Shown here: piece by piece, positions 7,368-16,720 of the stretch
Position numbering within the stretch: the stretch's first letter is position 1
Layout of the letters: the number at the start of each line of letters is the position of its first letter
Source: Pseudomonas sp. MMS21 TM103
GTDB taxonomy: Bacteria > Pseudomonadota > Gammaproteobacteria > Pseudomonadales > Pseudomonadaceae
Reading direction: 5' to 3'
NCBI RefSeq assembly: GCF_022132145.1
Contig: NZ_JAJISP010000001.1
Span: 496,001 to 560,000, forward strand
DNA: 64,000 nucleotides
The notes under the pieces: model-generated
Databases searched by the model: none
The model's input: the letters and a program-made list of their open reading frames with translations, nothing else
What the model was told of the DNA's origin: nothing
Made by a program: the position numbers and the translations under genes

Positions 7368-8660
7368 ATGCTGGAACGAATCTTCCACCTCAAAGCGCAT
7401 CACACCACGGTACGCACCGAGTTCCTGGCCGGCCTCACCACCTTCCTGACCATGGCCTACATCCTCTTCGTCAACCCCAACATCCTGGCCGAAACCGGCA
7501 TGGACAAGGGCGCGGTATTCGTCGCCACCTGCCTGGCGGCCGCCATCGGCTCGGCAATCATGGGCCTGCTGGCCAACTACCCGATCGCCTTGGCGCCGGG
7601 CATGGGGCTCAATGCCTTCTTTACCTACACAGTGGTGCTGACCATGGGTCACACCTGGCAGGTGGCGCTGGGCGCTGTGTTTCTCTCCGGGGTGATTTTC
7701 TTCCTGTTGTCGATCTTCAAGATCCGCGAATGGATCATCAACAGCATCCCCATGGCCCTGCGCGCAGGAATTGCCGCCGGCATCGGCCTGTTCCTGGCAA
7801 TCATCGCGCTGAAGAACGCCGGCATCGTGGTGGACAATCCCGCCACCCTGGTCGGCCTCGGCGACATGAGCCAAGGCAGCGTGCTGCTGGCCTGCCTGGG
7901 TTTCTTCGTGATCGCCGCCCTGGCCTACCGCCAGGTCACGGGCGCGGTGATGATCGGCATTCTGCTGGTCACCGGCCTGTCGGTTGCCTTCGGCTTTTCA
8001 CGGCTCGACGGCGTGGTATCGATGCCGCCATCGCTGCTGCCGACCCTGCTCCAGCTGGACATCGCCGGCGCCCTGGATATCGGCCTGCTCAGCGTGATCT
8101 TTGCCTTCCTCTTCGTTGACCTGTTCGACACCTCCGGCACCCTGATCGGGGTAGCGCAAAAGGCCGACCTGCTGGACAAGGACGGCAAGATGCCTAAGCT
8201 CGGCCGCGCCCTCCTGGCCGACAGCACCGCAACCATGGCCGGCGCCGCGCTGGGCAGCTCGACCACCACCAGTTATATCGAATCCGCCGCCGGTATCAGC
8301 GCCGGCGGGCGCACCGGCCTGACCGCCTGCGTGGTCGCCCTGCTGTTCCTCCTCAGCCTGTTCTTCGCCCCGTTGGCGGGGTCCATCCCGGCCTTCGCCA
8401 CCGCTCCGGCGCTGCTGTTCGTCGCCGTGTTGATGATGAGCAGCCTGGCCCAGATAGACTGGGACGACCTCAGCGTCGCTGCGCCGGTGGTGATCGCCGC
8501 GCTGGCCATGCCGCTGACCTTCTCGATCGCCAACGGCATCGCCTTCGGCTTCATCAGCTGGACAGTGGTGAAACTGCTGGCCGGACGCTGGCGCGACCTC
8601 AACCCAGCACTGGTGGTGTTGTCGGTGTTGTTCGTGATCAAGCTGAGCTGGTTCGCTTAA
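7368..8660 (+). CDS. NCS2-type purine permease (AzgA-like)
   Basis: This is a 430-residue multi-helix inner-membrane protein of the adenine/guanine/hypoxanthine permease branch. Recognised segments are TEFLAGLTTFLTMAYILFVNP, the PGMGLNAFFTY motif, DLFDTSGTLIGVAQKA and the STTTSYIESAAGI substrate-site region. The protein probably imports purine bases by proton symport. Which base is preferred cannot be told from sequence. It stands alone between the divergent DJ-1 gene and trmA. I saw no recognisable purine riboswitch in the 229 bp upstream. Confidence 0.92.
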   Translation: MLERIFHLKAHHTTVRTEFLAGLTTFLTMAYILFVNPNILAETGMDKGAVFVATCLAAAIGSAIMGLLANYPIALAPGMGLNAFFTYTVVLTMGHTWQVALGAVFLSGVIFFLLSIFKIREWIINSIPMALRAGIAAGIGLFLAIIALKNAGIVVDNPATLVGLGDMSQGSVLLACLGFFVIAALAYRQVTGAVMIGILLVTGLSVAFGFSRLDGVVSMPPSLLPTLLQLDIAGALDIGLLSVIFAFLFVDLFDTSGTLIGVAQKADLLDKDGKMPKLGRALLADSTATMAGAALGSSTTTSYIESAAGISAGGRTGLTACVVALLFLLSLFFAPLAGSIPAFATAPALLFVAVLMMSSLAQIDWDDLSVAAPVVIAALAMPLTFSIANGIAFGFISWTVVKLLAGRWRDLNPALVVLSVLFVIKLSWFA

Positions 8661-8760
8661 TGATTTGGTGGGCCAGCGGCGAACCGCTGTGGCCGCCCCG
8701 TGTAACCGCTGCCGGTGGGTTCAAGTCGAGCCTATGGGCCAATTCGCAAATGAGTAGTCC

Positions 8761-9849
8761 ATGAGCCGTTCCCAGTTCGATCCCAGCACCTATGCCGCCC
8801 AACTCGCCGAAAAGAAAGGCCGCCTGGTCGAACTGCTGGCGCCCTTCGATGCCCCCGAACCGGAGGTCTTCGCGTCGCCACCCGAGCATTACCGCCTGCG
8901 CGCCGAGTTCCGCCTGTGGCGCGAAGACGGCGCCCGCCATTACGCGATGTTCGAGGCCGGCGACAAGTACACGCCGATCTTCTTCGAAGACTTCCCCATC
9001 GCCAGCCTGCAGATCAACGCGCTGATGCCGAAGCTGAAAGCGGCCTGGCAGGCCAGCGAGGTGCTGAGTTTCAAGCTGTTCCAGGTCGAGTTTCTCACCA
9101 CCCTGAGCGGCGATGCGCTGATCACCCTGTGTTACCACCGCCCGCTGGACGCGGCCTGGCAGGTGGCGGCAGAACAATTGGCCGCCGAACTGCAGGTCAA
9201 TATCGTCGGCCGTTCGCGCGGCAAGCGCCTGGTCATCGGCCGGGACTATGTGGAAGAAGAACTGCAGGTCGCCGGTCGCCGCTTCCGCTACCGCCAGCCG
9301 GAAGGCGCCTTCACCCAGCCCAATGGCGAGGTCAACCAGAAGATGCTCGGCTGGGCCTACGAGGTTTTGGGCTCGCGCGACGACGACCTGCTGGAACTGT
9401 ATTGCGGCAACGGCAACTTCACCCTGCCGCTGGCCACCCGGGTGCGCAAGGTGCTGGCCACCGAGATCAGCAAATCCTCGGTGAATGCAGCACTGGCCAA
9501 CCTGACCGACAACGCCGTAGACAACGTGACCCTGGTGCGCCTGTCTGCCGAGGAGCTGACCGAAGCCCTCAACGAAGTGCGGCCGTTCCGCCGCCTGGCC
9601 GGCATCGATCTGAAGAGCTACCAGTTCGGCAGCGTGTTCGTCGACCCGCCGCGCGCCGGCATGGACCCGGACACCTGCGAACTGACCCGGCGCTTCGAGC
9701 GCATCCTCTACATTTCCTGCAACCCCGAGACCCTGGCCGCCAACATCGCCCAGCTCAGCGATACGCACCAGGTCACGCGTTGCGCCCTGTTCGACCAGTT
9801 CCCCTACACCCACCACATGGAGTCGGGCGTGCTGCTGGAACGGCGCTAG
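8761..9849 (+). CDS. trmA: tRNA (uracil-5-)-methyltransferase
   Basis: This 362-residue SAM enzyme makes 5-methyluridine at position 54 of the tRNA T-loop. The SAM-binding [14 protein letters not shown], the DPPRAG motif and the catalytic YISCNPETL (Cys320) are all present, followed by HHMESGVLL with the general-base glutamate. Length matches E. coli TrmA. The N-terminus ([15 protein letters not shown]) is typical, and no TRAM domain is present, which separates it from RlmD. Confidence 0.96.
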   Translation: MSRSQFDPSTYAAQLAEKKGRLVELLAPFDAPEPEVFASPPEHYRLRAEFRLWREDGARHYAMFEAGDKYTPIFFEDFPIASLQINALMPKLKAAWQASEVLSFKLFQVEFLTTLSGDALITLCYHRPLDAAWQVAAEQLAAELQVNIVGRSRGKRLVIGRDYVEEELQVAGRRFRYRQPEGAFTQPNGEVNQKMLGWAYEVLGSRDDDLLELYCGNGNFTLPLATRVRKVLATEISKSSVNAALANLTDNAVDNVTLVRLSAEELTEALNEVRPFRRLAGIDLKSYQFGSVFVDPPRAGMDPDTCELTRRFERILYISCNPETLAANIAQLSDTHQVTRCALFDQFPYTHHMESGVLLERR

Positions 9850-9871
9850 GCGCCACCCGACCTGGCCCGTT

Positions 9872-10199
9872 TCAATCGCCTGCGCCAGCCGTCTTGTCGG
9901 GGTAGATCTTCTTCACCAGCGGGCCGATGGTCAGTCCCTGGATCAGGATCGAGCCGAGGACGATGATCAACAGCAGGTCGCGTTCAGGGCCGGCCGGCAG
10001 GGACAGCGCCAAGGCCACCGAGATGCCACCGCGCAAACAACCCCAGCATCCAGTAGGCCATGCCTGCAATCATCAGCGTCGAGAGCAGCACCCCCACAGT
10101 CGCCATGACCCCGATCGCCGGCGGCAGATTGGTGAAGCGATAGCTGAAGTAAGCCATCAGCGTCGTCAGGCAGATGAATGCCGCAGCCAACTTAAGCAT
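9872..10199 (-). pseudogene. CPA1-family Na+/H+ antiporter remnant
   Basis: The start of a NhaP/CPA1 antiporter is intact: MLKLAAAFICLTTLMAYFSY, then LPPAIGVM. It runs straight into VGVLLSTLMIAGMAYWMLG, which normally lies about 75 residues further on. The sequence then shifts frame into WGCLRGGISVALALSLPAG and IVLGSILIQGLTIGPLVKKI, the C-terminal transmembrane part. Only about 110 of more than 400 residues remain, in two frames, with at least two internal deletions. A few residues are also missing between GPERDLL and VLGSIL. The gene is clearly dead. Confidence 0.85.
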
Positions 10200-10312
10200 T
10201 GCTTATCCTTACGGGTCCATCGGGCAATGAGGGAAGCGGCGCCCTGCAAGCCGCTCGCGCGGTGCGAAGATAACCCGCTCACATTGCGCCAGCGCAAATC
10301 GTCGGCCTCGCG

Positions 10313-10699
10313 TTATAGCCGCGACAGCCCGCGCAAGGCCCAGAAAGCCAACCCGGCGGACACCACCTCGACCAGCAATGCCAGCAGGTTGAAGGTTTGC
10401 TGGGCGCCGCCGTCCAGCCACAGCCCGCCGATGCGCGCCAGTGCCAGCGCGCTGTAGAGCAGCACCAGCAGGGTCAAGGCGGCGCGGCTCAGATCGAGAC
10501 GACTGAGGGCCAGGGCCAAAAACGCCGCCAGACCGATCTGCAGGCCGCCGTAATAGGCGCGCACATCGGTCGCCGCAGCAGGCGCCATCAGCAGCATCCC
10601 ACTGAGGTTGGCCATCTCGTGGGGACGGACGAAATACATCAGGCCCAAACCGGCCAGCGCCAGCATCTGAACAACCAGAATCACACGTGCAAACAACAT
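10313..10699 (-). CDS. DUF4345-type membrane protein
   Basis: This is a 128-residue integral membrane protein with four predicted helices. The pattern MYFVRPHEMANLSGM, then RAYYGGLQIGLAAFLAL in the second helix, is characteristic of the DUF4345 family. No function is established for the family. The gene has its own short upstream region, is transcribed alone, and is divergent from the DUF411 gene. The assignment to family is fairly firm; the role is unknown. Confidence 0.75.
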   Translation of the reverse strand: MLFARVILVVQMLALAGLGLMYFVRPHEMANLSGMLLMAPAAATDVRAYYGGLQIGLAAFLALALSRLDLSRAALTLLVLLYSALALARIGGLWLDGGAQQTFNLLALLVEVVSAGLAFWALRGLSRL

Positions 10700-10830
10700 C
10701 GCCAGCTCCCTGCCCCAAGAATCGTCAACGCAGCATAGGCTGCCCAGGGCATATCCGGATACAGCCGACTATTTGGCCCTTTGCCGGGACAGGGCTATGC
10801 TCGGCCAACGATTTACGGTGGAGTTCAAGC

Positions 10831-11265
10831 ATGCGTCCATTAATCCTTATCGCCGGCCTCTTTGCCGGCCTGGCCCAGGCCGCCGAGCCGATCGACATCG
10901 ACGTGCACCGCGATGCCAACTGTGGCTGCTGCAAGGCCTGGATCAGTCACCTGCAGGAGAACGGCTTCAACGTCATCGACCACGTCGAAAGCGACATGAG
11001 CGCAGTCAAGCAGCGCCTAGGCGTCCCGCCTCGTCTGTCCTCGTGCCATACCGGGGTGATCGACGGCAAGTTCGTCGAGGGGCATGTGCCCGCGGCCGAC
11101 ATCCTCAAACTGCGCCAGCAGCCTGATCTGCTCGGCGCCGCCGTACCCGGCATGCCGGCCGGCTCACCGGGCATGGAGGTGGATGACCGCCAACAGGCCT
11201 ATCAGGTCATCGGCCTGGATCAGCAGGGCAAGGAACGCACACTCGGCAACTACCCGGGCAACTGA
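10831..11265 (+). CDS. DUF411 periplasmic metal-binding protein
   Basis: The 144-residue protein has an N-terminal signal peptide (MRPLILIAGLFAGLAQAAEP). The mature part opens with a thioredoxin-like strand and DANCGCCKAW, whose closely spaced cysteines suit copper or zinc binding. A second conserved segment, LSSCHTGVIDGKFVEGHVP, fits DUF411/CopG-like proteins often found with copper-resistance genes. No copper genes adjoin it here. The reading frame extends further upstream, but only this ATG gives a signal peptide. Confidence 0.85.
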   Translation: MRPLILIAGLFAGLAQAAEPIDIDVHRDANCGCCKAWISHLQENGFNVIDHVESDMSAVKQRLGVPPRLSSCHTGVIDGKFVEGHVPAADILKLRQQPDLLGAAVPGMPAGSPGMEVDDRQQAYQVIGLDQQGKERTLGNYPGN

Positions 11266-11335
11266 CGGCGCCACTGGCGCACGTCCCTAAGAGCAACGAC
11301 ACTAAGCGCCTGCAGATGGCGAAGGGAGCCGGGCA

Positions 11336-12211
11336 ATGCGCTGGAAACGGGCAAGACGCAGCGACAACGTAGTGGATGCGCGCGGCCGCAGTGGCGGATC
11401 ACGCTTTGGCGGGGCCAAGGGTTTGAGTCTCGGCGGGATCGCCGCCGTGGTGGTCATCGGTTTGCTGATGGGCCAGGATCCGTTGCAGATCCTCGGCCAA
11501 CTGGCCGGCCAGGCCACCCAGACCAGCTCGCTCGGCCAGCAAAACAGTGCACCTGCGGCCGGCAACGACGAACAGGCGGAATTCGTCCGCGCGATCCTCG
11601 GCGACACCGAGGACACCTGGCGCGAAATCTTCCAGAGCGCCCAGCGCCAATACCGCGACCCGACCCTGGTGCTGTTCCGTGGCGGCGTCGATTCGGCCTG
11701 TGGCTTCGCCAGTTCGGCGGTTGGCCCCTTCTACTGCCCCGGCGATCAGCGGGTCTACCTGGATATGGCGTTCTTCCGTGAACTGGAGCAACGCTTCGGC
11801 GCCGCTGGCGACTTCGCCCAGGCCTACGTGATCGCCCATGAAGTGGGGCATCACGTGCAAACCCTGCTCGGTGTCTCCGCCAAGGTGAATGCGGCGCGGC
11901 AACGGGGTGAAGCCATGGAGGGCGACAACGGCCTGCTGGTACGCCAGGAACTGCAGGCCGATTGCCTGGCCGGGATCTGGGCCCATCACGCCCAGCGCCG
12001 CCTCGACTGGCTGGAAGCGGGCGATCTGGAGGAGGCACTGAACGCCGCCAATGCCATCGGCGATGACCGCTTGCAGCAACAGGCGCGCGGCCAGGTGGTG
12101 CCGGACTCCTTCACCCACGGGACCTCAGCGCAGCGCGTGCGCTGGTTCAAGCTGGGCTTCGAACAAGGCCAGGTCGGCCGTTGCGATACCTTCCAGCTGG
12201 CACGTCTGTAG
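11336..12211 (+). CDS. ypfJ: Neutral zinc metallopeptidase, YpfJ family
   Basis: This 291-residue membrane-anchored protein has a cytoplasmic basic start (MRWKRARRSDNVVDARG) and one membrane helix near residues 30-50. A zincin domain follows with the HEVGHHVQ active-site helix and the downstream ELQADCLAGIWAHH segment, which supplies the third ligand. It ends with the family's FTHGTS/QR motif region. The catalytic domain is expected outside the inner membrane. Substrates of this family are not established. Confidence 0.9.
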   Translation: MRWKRARRSDNVVDARGRSGGSRFGGAKGLSLGGIAAVVVIGLLMGQDPLQILGQLAGQATQTSSLGQQNSAPAAGNDEQAEFVRAILGDTEDTWREIFQSAQRQYRDPTLVLFRGGVDSACGFASSAVGPFYCPGDQRVYLDMAFFRELEQRFGAAGDFAQAYVIAHEVGHHVQTLLGVSAKVNAARQRGEAMEGDNGLLVRQELQADCLAGIWAHHAQRRLDWLEAGDLEEALNAANAIGDDRLQQQARGQVVPDSFTHGTSAQRVRWFKLGFEQGQVGRCDTFQLARL

Positions 12212-12229
12212 GGGCGGATTTTTCATCCA

Positions 12230-12250
12230 CCATGGCGGCGACCGCCATGG
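12230..12250. repeat. Perfect hairpin between ypfJ and the RIO kinase gene
   Basis: CCATGGCGG and CCGCCATGG are perfect inverted repeats separated by three bases. The hairpin lies between two convergent genes, 19 bp after the ypfJ stop. There is no clear T-run on either side, so a terminator role is plausible but not demonstrated. Confidence 0.45.
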
Positions 12251-12309
12251 ATCGGAGAAATCGGGTTGAACCGGCGCGCCGTCTCAACCTTCGCCCAGCG
12301 TGCGGCCGA

Positions 12310-13197
12310 CTATTGCGCCCAGGGCGGCGGCGGTTCTTCGCCGGCGGGCGCGTCCTCGGCATCGAGTAGCGCCAGCCGACGCGCTTCATCGGCCAGGGTG
12401 GCCTTGATCTCGCGCATCACCGCATCGATATCGGCGGCCTCTTCCGGGTCATCAAACTCGCCGGTTAGCACGCTGTCCGGGGTCAGCTTGCCGGCTTCGT
12501 ACAGTGCCCACATTTCCTTGGCGTACTTGCTGTACTTGAGTTCCGGGGCGAACTGACCGAAGTAGGCGGACATATTGCCGACATCGCGCTCGAGCATGCT
12601 GAAGGCATGGCTATTGGCAGCGGCATCGACGGCCTGGGGCAGATCGATGATCACCGGGCCTTCAGGCCCCAGCAGCACGTTGAACTCGGACAAGTCGCCA
12701 TGCACCAGGCCGGCGCAGAGCATCTTGACCACTTCACCGATCATGAAGGCATGGAATTCGCGGGCATCCTCCGGGTGCAGGTCGACATCGTTGAGGCGCG
12801 GCGCAACAGCGCCCTCATAGTCGAGGACCAGCTCCATCAGCAACACACCCTCGAGGAAGTCGTAGGGCTTGGGCACCCGTACCCCGGCGCCAGCCAGGTG
12901 GAACAAGGCGGCCACTTCGGCGTTCTGCCAGGAATCTTCCTGGCCCTTGCGGCCGTACTTGGTGCCCTTGGTCATGGCCCGCGTATCGCGGCTGCTGCGC
13001 ACCTTACGGCCTTCCTGGTAGACCGCGGCCTGACGGAAACTGCGTTTATTGGCCTCTTTGTAGACCTTGGCGCAGCGCAGCTCATCACCGCAGCGCACCA
13101 CGTAGACTTCGGCTTCCTTGCCACTCATCAGCGGGCGCATCACTTCGTCGACCAGGCCAGCCTCGACCAGGGGTTCAATACGTTTTGGCGTCTTCAT
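12310..13197 (-). CDS. RIO1-family serine protein kinase
   Basis: This 295-residue atypical protein kinase has the RIO ATP-binding loop MSGKEAEVY (residues 24-32), the catalytic HGDLSEFN (166-173) and the metal-binding IDLPQAVD (184-191). The acidic, Pro-rich C-terminus is not conserved. In eukaryotes and archaea RIO kinases act in ribosome maturation, while bacterial roles are poorly known. All catalytic residues appear present. It is a single gene, convergent with ypfJ. Confidence 0.9.
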   Translation of the reverse strand: MKTPKRIEPLVEAGLVDEVMRPLMSGKEAEVYVVRCGDELRCAKVYKEANKRSFRQAAVYQEGRKVRSSRDTRAMTKGTKYGRKGQEDSWQNAEVAALFHLAGAGVRVPKPYDFLEGVLLMELVLDYEGAVAPRLNDVDLHPEDAREFHAFMIGEVVKMLCAGLVHGDLSEFNVLLGPEGPVIIDLPQAVDAAANSHAFSMLERDVGNMSAYFGQFAPELKYSKYAKEMWALYEAGKLTPDSVLTGEFDDPEEAADIDAVMREIKATLADEARRLALLDAEDAPAGEEPPPPWAQ

Positions 13198-13296
13198 TAG
13201 CTTTAATCGTGGGTCCTGTGTTGCCCTATTCGCGTATACCGCCCGTTATACGGCAATCCTCGGGCAGAGCCCAGCCCACGGAGCACCATGTGTCCC

Positions 13297-14184
13297 TCAG
13301 GCGAGCAATAAATGTTGCCGGAGCGCCTCGATGGCATAGCGCACCTTGGCCGGCTGAGCAGCGCGGCGCGGGGTGACCAGATAGATGCCGAACGGTGGCA
13401 AGCGCCAGTCCGGCAGCAGCACGCGCAGGCTGCCGAGCGCCAGCTCGTCGCGGATTTCCTGCTCCGGCTGCAGCGAGATGCCCATGCCCGCCAGGGTGAA
13501 ATGGCGCACGGCGAGGATGTTATTGCAGTTCACCCGACTCTCGATACGCAGTTTCTCCACCGCGTCGCCGGGCCCTTGCAGGTTGAGCACGCTGTGCTGC
13601 GGGTCGCTCAGCACCAGCCAATCCTGGCCGACCAGGTCTTCGGGCCGGCTTATCGACGGCCTGCGCGCCAGGTAGCTCGGCGCCGCGCACAGCAGCATGC
13701 GCGAATCGCCAATATGCCGCGCCACCAGGCTGGAGTCCTGCAGGGTACCGACACGAATGGCCAGGTCGATGCGCTGCTCGATCAAATCGATCTGCTCGTC
13801 ATGGAACAACAGGGTCAGGCTCAGCCCACTGTGCGCCTGCAACAGCGGCGCCAGCGCCGCGCTGATCGGCCGCCCGGAAAACCCCACAGGTGCGGCGATG
13901 CGCAACTCACCCACCGGCGCATCACGCAGCTCGGCCAGACGCTGCTCGGCCTGCTGGGCCAGCGCCAAGACCTGGGCGCAGCTCTGGTAGAACGTGGCGC
14001 CGGCCTCGGTCAGGGTCAGTTTGCGCGTGGTGCGGTGCAGCAGGCTGACCTGGGTGCTCTGCTCCAGCTTGCGAATCTGCTGACTGACCGCCGAGGCGGT
14101 CATGCCCAGTACCTCGGCGGCCGCGACCATCGAGCCGCGATCGACCACGGTGGCGAAAATCGCCATGCGCTTGAGCTGCTCCAT
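13297..14184 (-). CDS. LysR-type transcriptional regulator
   Basis: The product is a 295-residue regulator with an N-terminal winged helix-turn-helix (residues 1-60, including VAAAEVLGMTASAVSQQIRK) and a C-terminal effector-binding domain. It is divergent from the broken NmrA-like oxidoreductase at 14285, with about 100 bp between the starts, the usual LysR-target arrangement. The inducer is unknown. With the presumed target broken, the regulator may now control something else. Confidence 0.92.
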   Translation of the reverse strand: MEQLKRMAIFATVVDRGSMVAAAEVLGMTASAVSQQIRKLEQSTQVSLLHRTTRKLTLTEAGATFYQSCAQVLALAQQAEQRLAELRDAPVGELRIAAPVGFSGRPISAALAPLLQAHSGLSLTLLFHDEQIDLIEQRIDLAIRVGTLQDSSLVARHIGDSRMLLCAAPSYLARRPSISRPEDLVGQDWLVLSDPQHSVLNLQGPGDAVEKLRIESRVNCNNILAVRHFTLAGMGISLQPEQEIRDELALGSLRVLLPDWRLPPFGIYLVTPRRAAQPAKVRYAIEALRQHLLLA

Positions 14185-14284
14185 TAGTAAGCCCTGCTTA
14201 ATAGTGAAAGCCGTTTTAGCCTATTTTTCCGACCTTTATCCAGCTGCGATTATCTGTCTCCAGCAATATTACCGGGAGACCCCC

Positions 14285-14926
14285 ATGAAACTCGCCCTGA
14301 TCGGCGCCAGCGGCTTCGTTGGCGCAGCCGTCCTGCAAGAAGCCCTGAACCGTGGCCACCAGGTCACCGCCATCGTCCGCAACCCGCAGAAACTGCCGTA
14401 ACACGCCGCGCTGACAGCCATGGCTGGCGATGTCTATGACACTGCAGCCCTGACCCGCACCCTGACCGACCACGATGCGGTGATCCATGCCTTCAACCCC
14501 GGCTGGGGCCAGGCCAATATCCGCGAGTTGTTTATCCAGGGCACCCGGTCCATCTACGCCGCGGTCAAGCAGGCCGGGGTCAAGCGCCTGCTGGTGGTTG
14601 GCGGTGCCGGCAGCCTGTATGTCGCGCCGAACCTGCAGCTGCTCGACACGCCGGACTTCCCCGCCGCCTACAAGGAAGGCGCCGAAGGCGCACGCCAGGC
14701 GCTCAACCTGATCCAGGGCGAAAACACCCTGGACTGGAGCTTCATCTCGCCACCGGCCCTGCTGCAGCCAGGCGAACGCAGCGGCCAGTTCCGTCTCGGC
14801 GGCGATCAACTGCTGATGAACGGCGAGGCGCCGGCCAGCATTTCCGTGGCCGACCTGGCGGTGGCAATCATCGATGAGCTGGAACGCCCGCAACATATCC
14901 GCCAGCGTTTCACCGTCGGCTATTGA
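14285..14926 (+). pseudogene. NmrA/NAD(P)-binding oxidoreductase interrupted by a stop codon
   Basis: The reading frame begins MKLALIGASGFVGAAVLQEA with a GASGFVG Rossmann motif and runs 38 codons to a TAA at 14399-14401. The same frame then continues without shift to 14926, through DHDAVIHAFNPGW, KRLLVVGGAGSLYV and a normal C-terminus. Without the stop the protein would be 213 residues, the usual size for this NmrA-like family. A C-to-T change turning CAA into TAA would explain it. Restart at the ATG at 14420 would lack the nucleotide-binding motif. A sequencing error must be excluded. Confidence 0.8.
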
Positions 14927-15030
14927 GCCGGCGTCCTCACCCATAGAGATCCATGAGCGGCGCCAGATGCCGCAGGATCGGCCGGACGCGGTTGCGTTTT
15001 GGCCGCGAACCCGGTCGGCGCTCGACCTGT

Positions 15031-15054
15031 TTCGCGGCTCAATCCGCGCCTACA
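15031..15054. repeat. REP-like sequence
   Basis: TTCGCGGCTCAATCCGCG followed by CCTACAA resembles Pseudomonas REP sequences (a short GC palindrome next to a CTACA tail). The CGCGG/CCGCG arms can pair. It lies 32 bp before the DUF2218 gene. One copy alone is weak evidence. Confidence 0.4.
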
Positions 15055-15085
15055 ACGGTGCTCTTGCCCACACTCTGGAGATCCC

Positions 15086-15367
15086 ATGACCTTGACCGCC
15101 ACCACCCATGTGCCCACCGCGACCCCGGGGCGCTATATCGGCCGCCTGTGCAAGCACTTCGCCCACAAGATCCCGACAAGTTTCGACGAACAGCAAGGCC
15201 GCATCGCGTTCGCTTTCGGCCTGACACTGCTCAATGCCGAGCACGATGGCCTGCGCCTGACCGTGCAGAGCCGGGACCAGGCGCAACTGGACAAGCTCAA
15301 ACATGTAGTCGCCAGTCACTTCGAACGCTTCGCCTGGCAGGAGGCGCTCAGCCTCGACTGGCACTGA
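15086..15367 (+). CDS. DUF2218 domain protein
   Basis: This is a small 93-residue cytoplasmic protein beginning MTLTATTHVPTATPGRYIGR. The segments KHFAHKIP and the C-terminal LDKLKHVVASHFERFAW are typical of the DUF2218 family, whose function is not established. The frame is open further upstream, but this ATG, preceded by TGGAG, gives the expected family length. It lies alone between the broken oxidoreductase and ada. Confidence 0.8.
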   Translation: MTLTATTHVPTATPGRYIGRLCKHFAHKIPTSFDEQQGRIAFAFGLTLLNAEHDGLRLTVQSRDQAQLDKLKHVVASHFERFAWQEALSLDWH

Positions 15368-15529
15368 GCGGCGAATGGCTGGGCCGCGGCTAACGCTGTT
15401 TGTAGGCCGTATCCGCCTGGATGAAGGGGCTTGAGGCGCAATCCGAACGCACGCTTTGAAAGTGCGATTGGTATTGGCGTGCCCGGCATCAGGGTCGACA
15501 ATCGACTGATCATCCTGCGGAGCCGCGCC

Positions 15530-16567
15530 ATGCCCGATACCGACCTTTGCTGGCAAGCCGTCTGCGCGCGCGATGCCACGCGCGACAATCAGTTCGTCTT
15601 CGCCGTGCGCTCCACCGGCATCTACTGCCGGCCGAGCTGCCCGGCGCGGCGGCCGCGACGCGACAACGTCAGCTTTCATGCCACCCCGGCGAGCGCCGAA
15701 GCGGCGGGGTTTCGCCCGTGCAAACGCTGCTCCCCACAGGGCGCCAGCCCGGCCGAACAGCTCGATCAACTGGTCGTCGCCGCCTGCCGCTTGCTGGTCG
15801 AACAGGACAAAACCCCCAGCCTCGCCCAGCTCGCCGCACGCATCGGCCTGTCGCCCTCGCATCTGGCCCGCGCGTTCAAGGCGCGCACCGGGTTGACGCC
15901 GAAGGCCTGGGCCGATGCCCAGCGGCGCGCACACCTGGAGGCCCGCCTGGCGCAGGCCGGGTCGGTGCTGGATGCCGCGCTGGCCGCCGGCTATTCCGAC
16001 ACTCGGGCGCTCTATCAACAGCGCGATGGCTTGAGCCCGGCGCAGCGCCGGCGCCAGGCCGCCGGCGAAACCCTGCGCTACAGCATCGCCGCCTGCCCGC
16101 TCGGCCAGTTGCTGCTGGCCAGCAGTGCCAAGGGCGTCTGCGCCCTGCTGTTCGGCGACGCCCCCGAAACCCTGGAAGGCGAGCTGCGCCAGCGCTTTGC
16201 CGCCGCCCAGTTGCAACGCGACGACGCCGGCCTGGGCGCCTGGCTGCAGCAGGTCATCGGCCAGATCGAGGAGCCGCAACGCGCCGCGCAGTTGCCACTG
16301 GACTTGCGCGGCACGGTGTTTCAGCAACAGGTGTGGCGCGCCTTGCGCCAAATCCCCGCTGGCCAGACCCGCAGCTATGGCGAACTGGCCGCCAGCATCG
16401 ACAGCCACCCTCGTGCGGTGGCGCGGGCCTGTGCGAGCAACCCGCTGGGCCTGCTGGTGCCCTGCCATCGGGTGATCGGCGCCGACGGCGCGCTGAGTGG
16501 CTATCGCTGGGGGCTGGCGCGCAAGGCGGCGCTGCTGAAAGGCGAGGCGCAGGACGCGGACGAGTAA
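15530..16567 (+). CDS. ada: Ada-type DNA repair methyltransferase and regulator
   Basis: This 345-residue protein fuses three parts. An N-terminal Ada zinc domain carries Cys33, Cys37, Cys64 and Cys67, one of which accepts methyl groups from phosphotriesters. An AraC-type helix-turn-helix lies at about residues 85-170. The C-terminal O6-alkylguanine methyltransferase has the PCHRVI active site at Cys312. All key cysteines are present, so both repair and self-regulation should work. A longer reading frame exists upstream, but the ATG at 15530 gives the family N-terminus. Confidence 0.95.
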   Translation: MPDTDLCWQAVCARDATRDNQFVFAVRSTGIYCRPSCPARRPRRDNVSFHATPASAEAAGFRPCKRCSPQGASPAEQLDQLVVAACRLLVEQDKTPSLAQLAARIGLSPSHLARAFKARTGLTPKAWADAQRRAHLEARLAQAGSVLDAALAAGYSDTRALYQQRDGLSPAQRRRQAAGETLRYSIAACPLGQLLLASSAKGVCALLFGDAPETLEGELRQRFAAAQLQRDDAGLGAWLQQVIGQIEEPQRAAQLPLDLRGTVFQQQVWRALRQIPAGQTRSYGELAASIDSHPRAVARACASNPLGLLVPCHRVIGADGALSGYRWGLARKAALLKGEAQDADE

Positions 16568-16720
16568 CCGCACGCCGGCCGCAACGGGCGCTGATCCGCT
16601 CGCCAAGCGTTACCCGGCACCTGCTCCTGTTCGGCAACAGCCCACGGGGTTGGCAGCTGGCAGCTGGTCCAACCCCGTGAAACAATGCGCCTCCACCCCA
16701 GCGCATCTCCCCGGAGCCGC

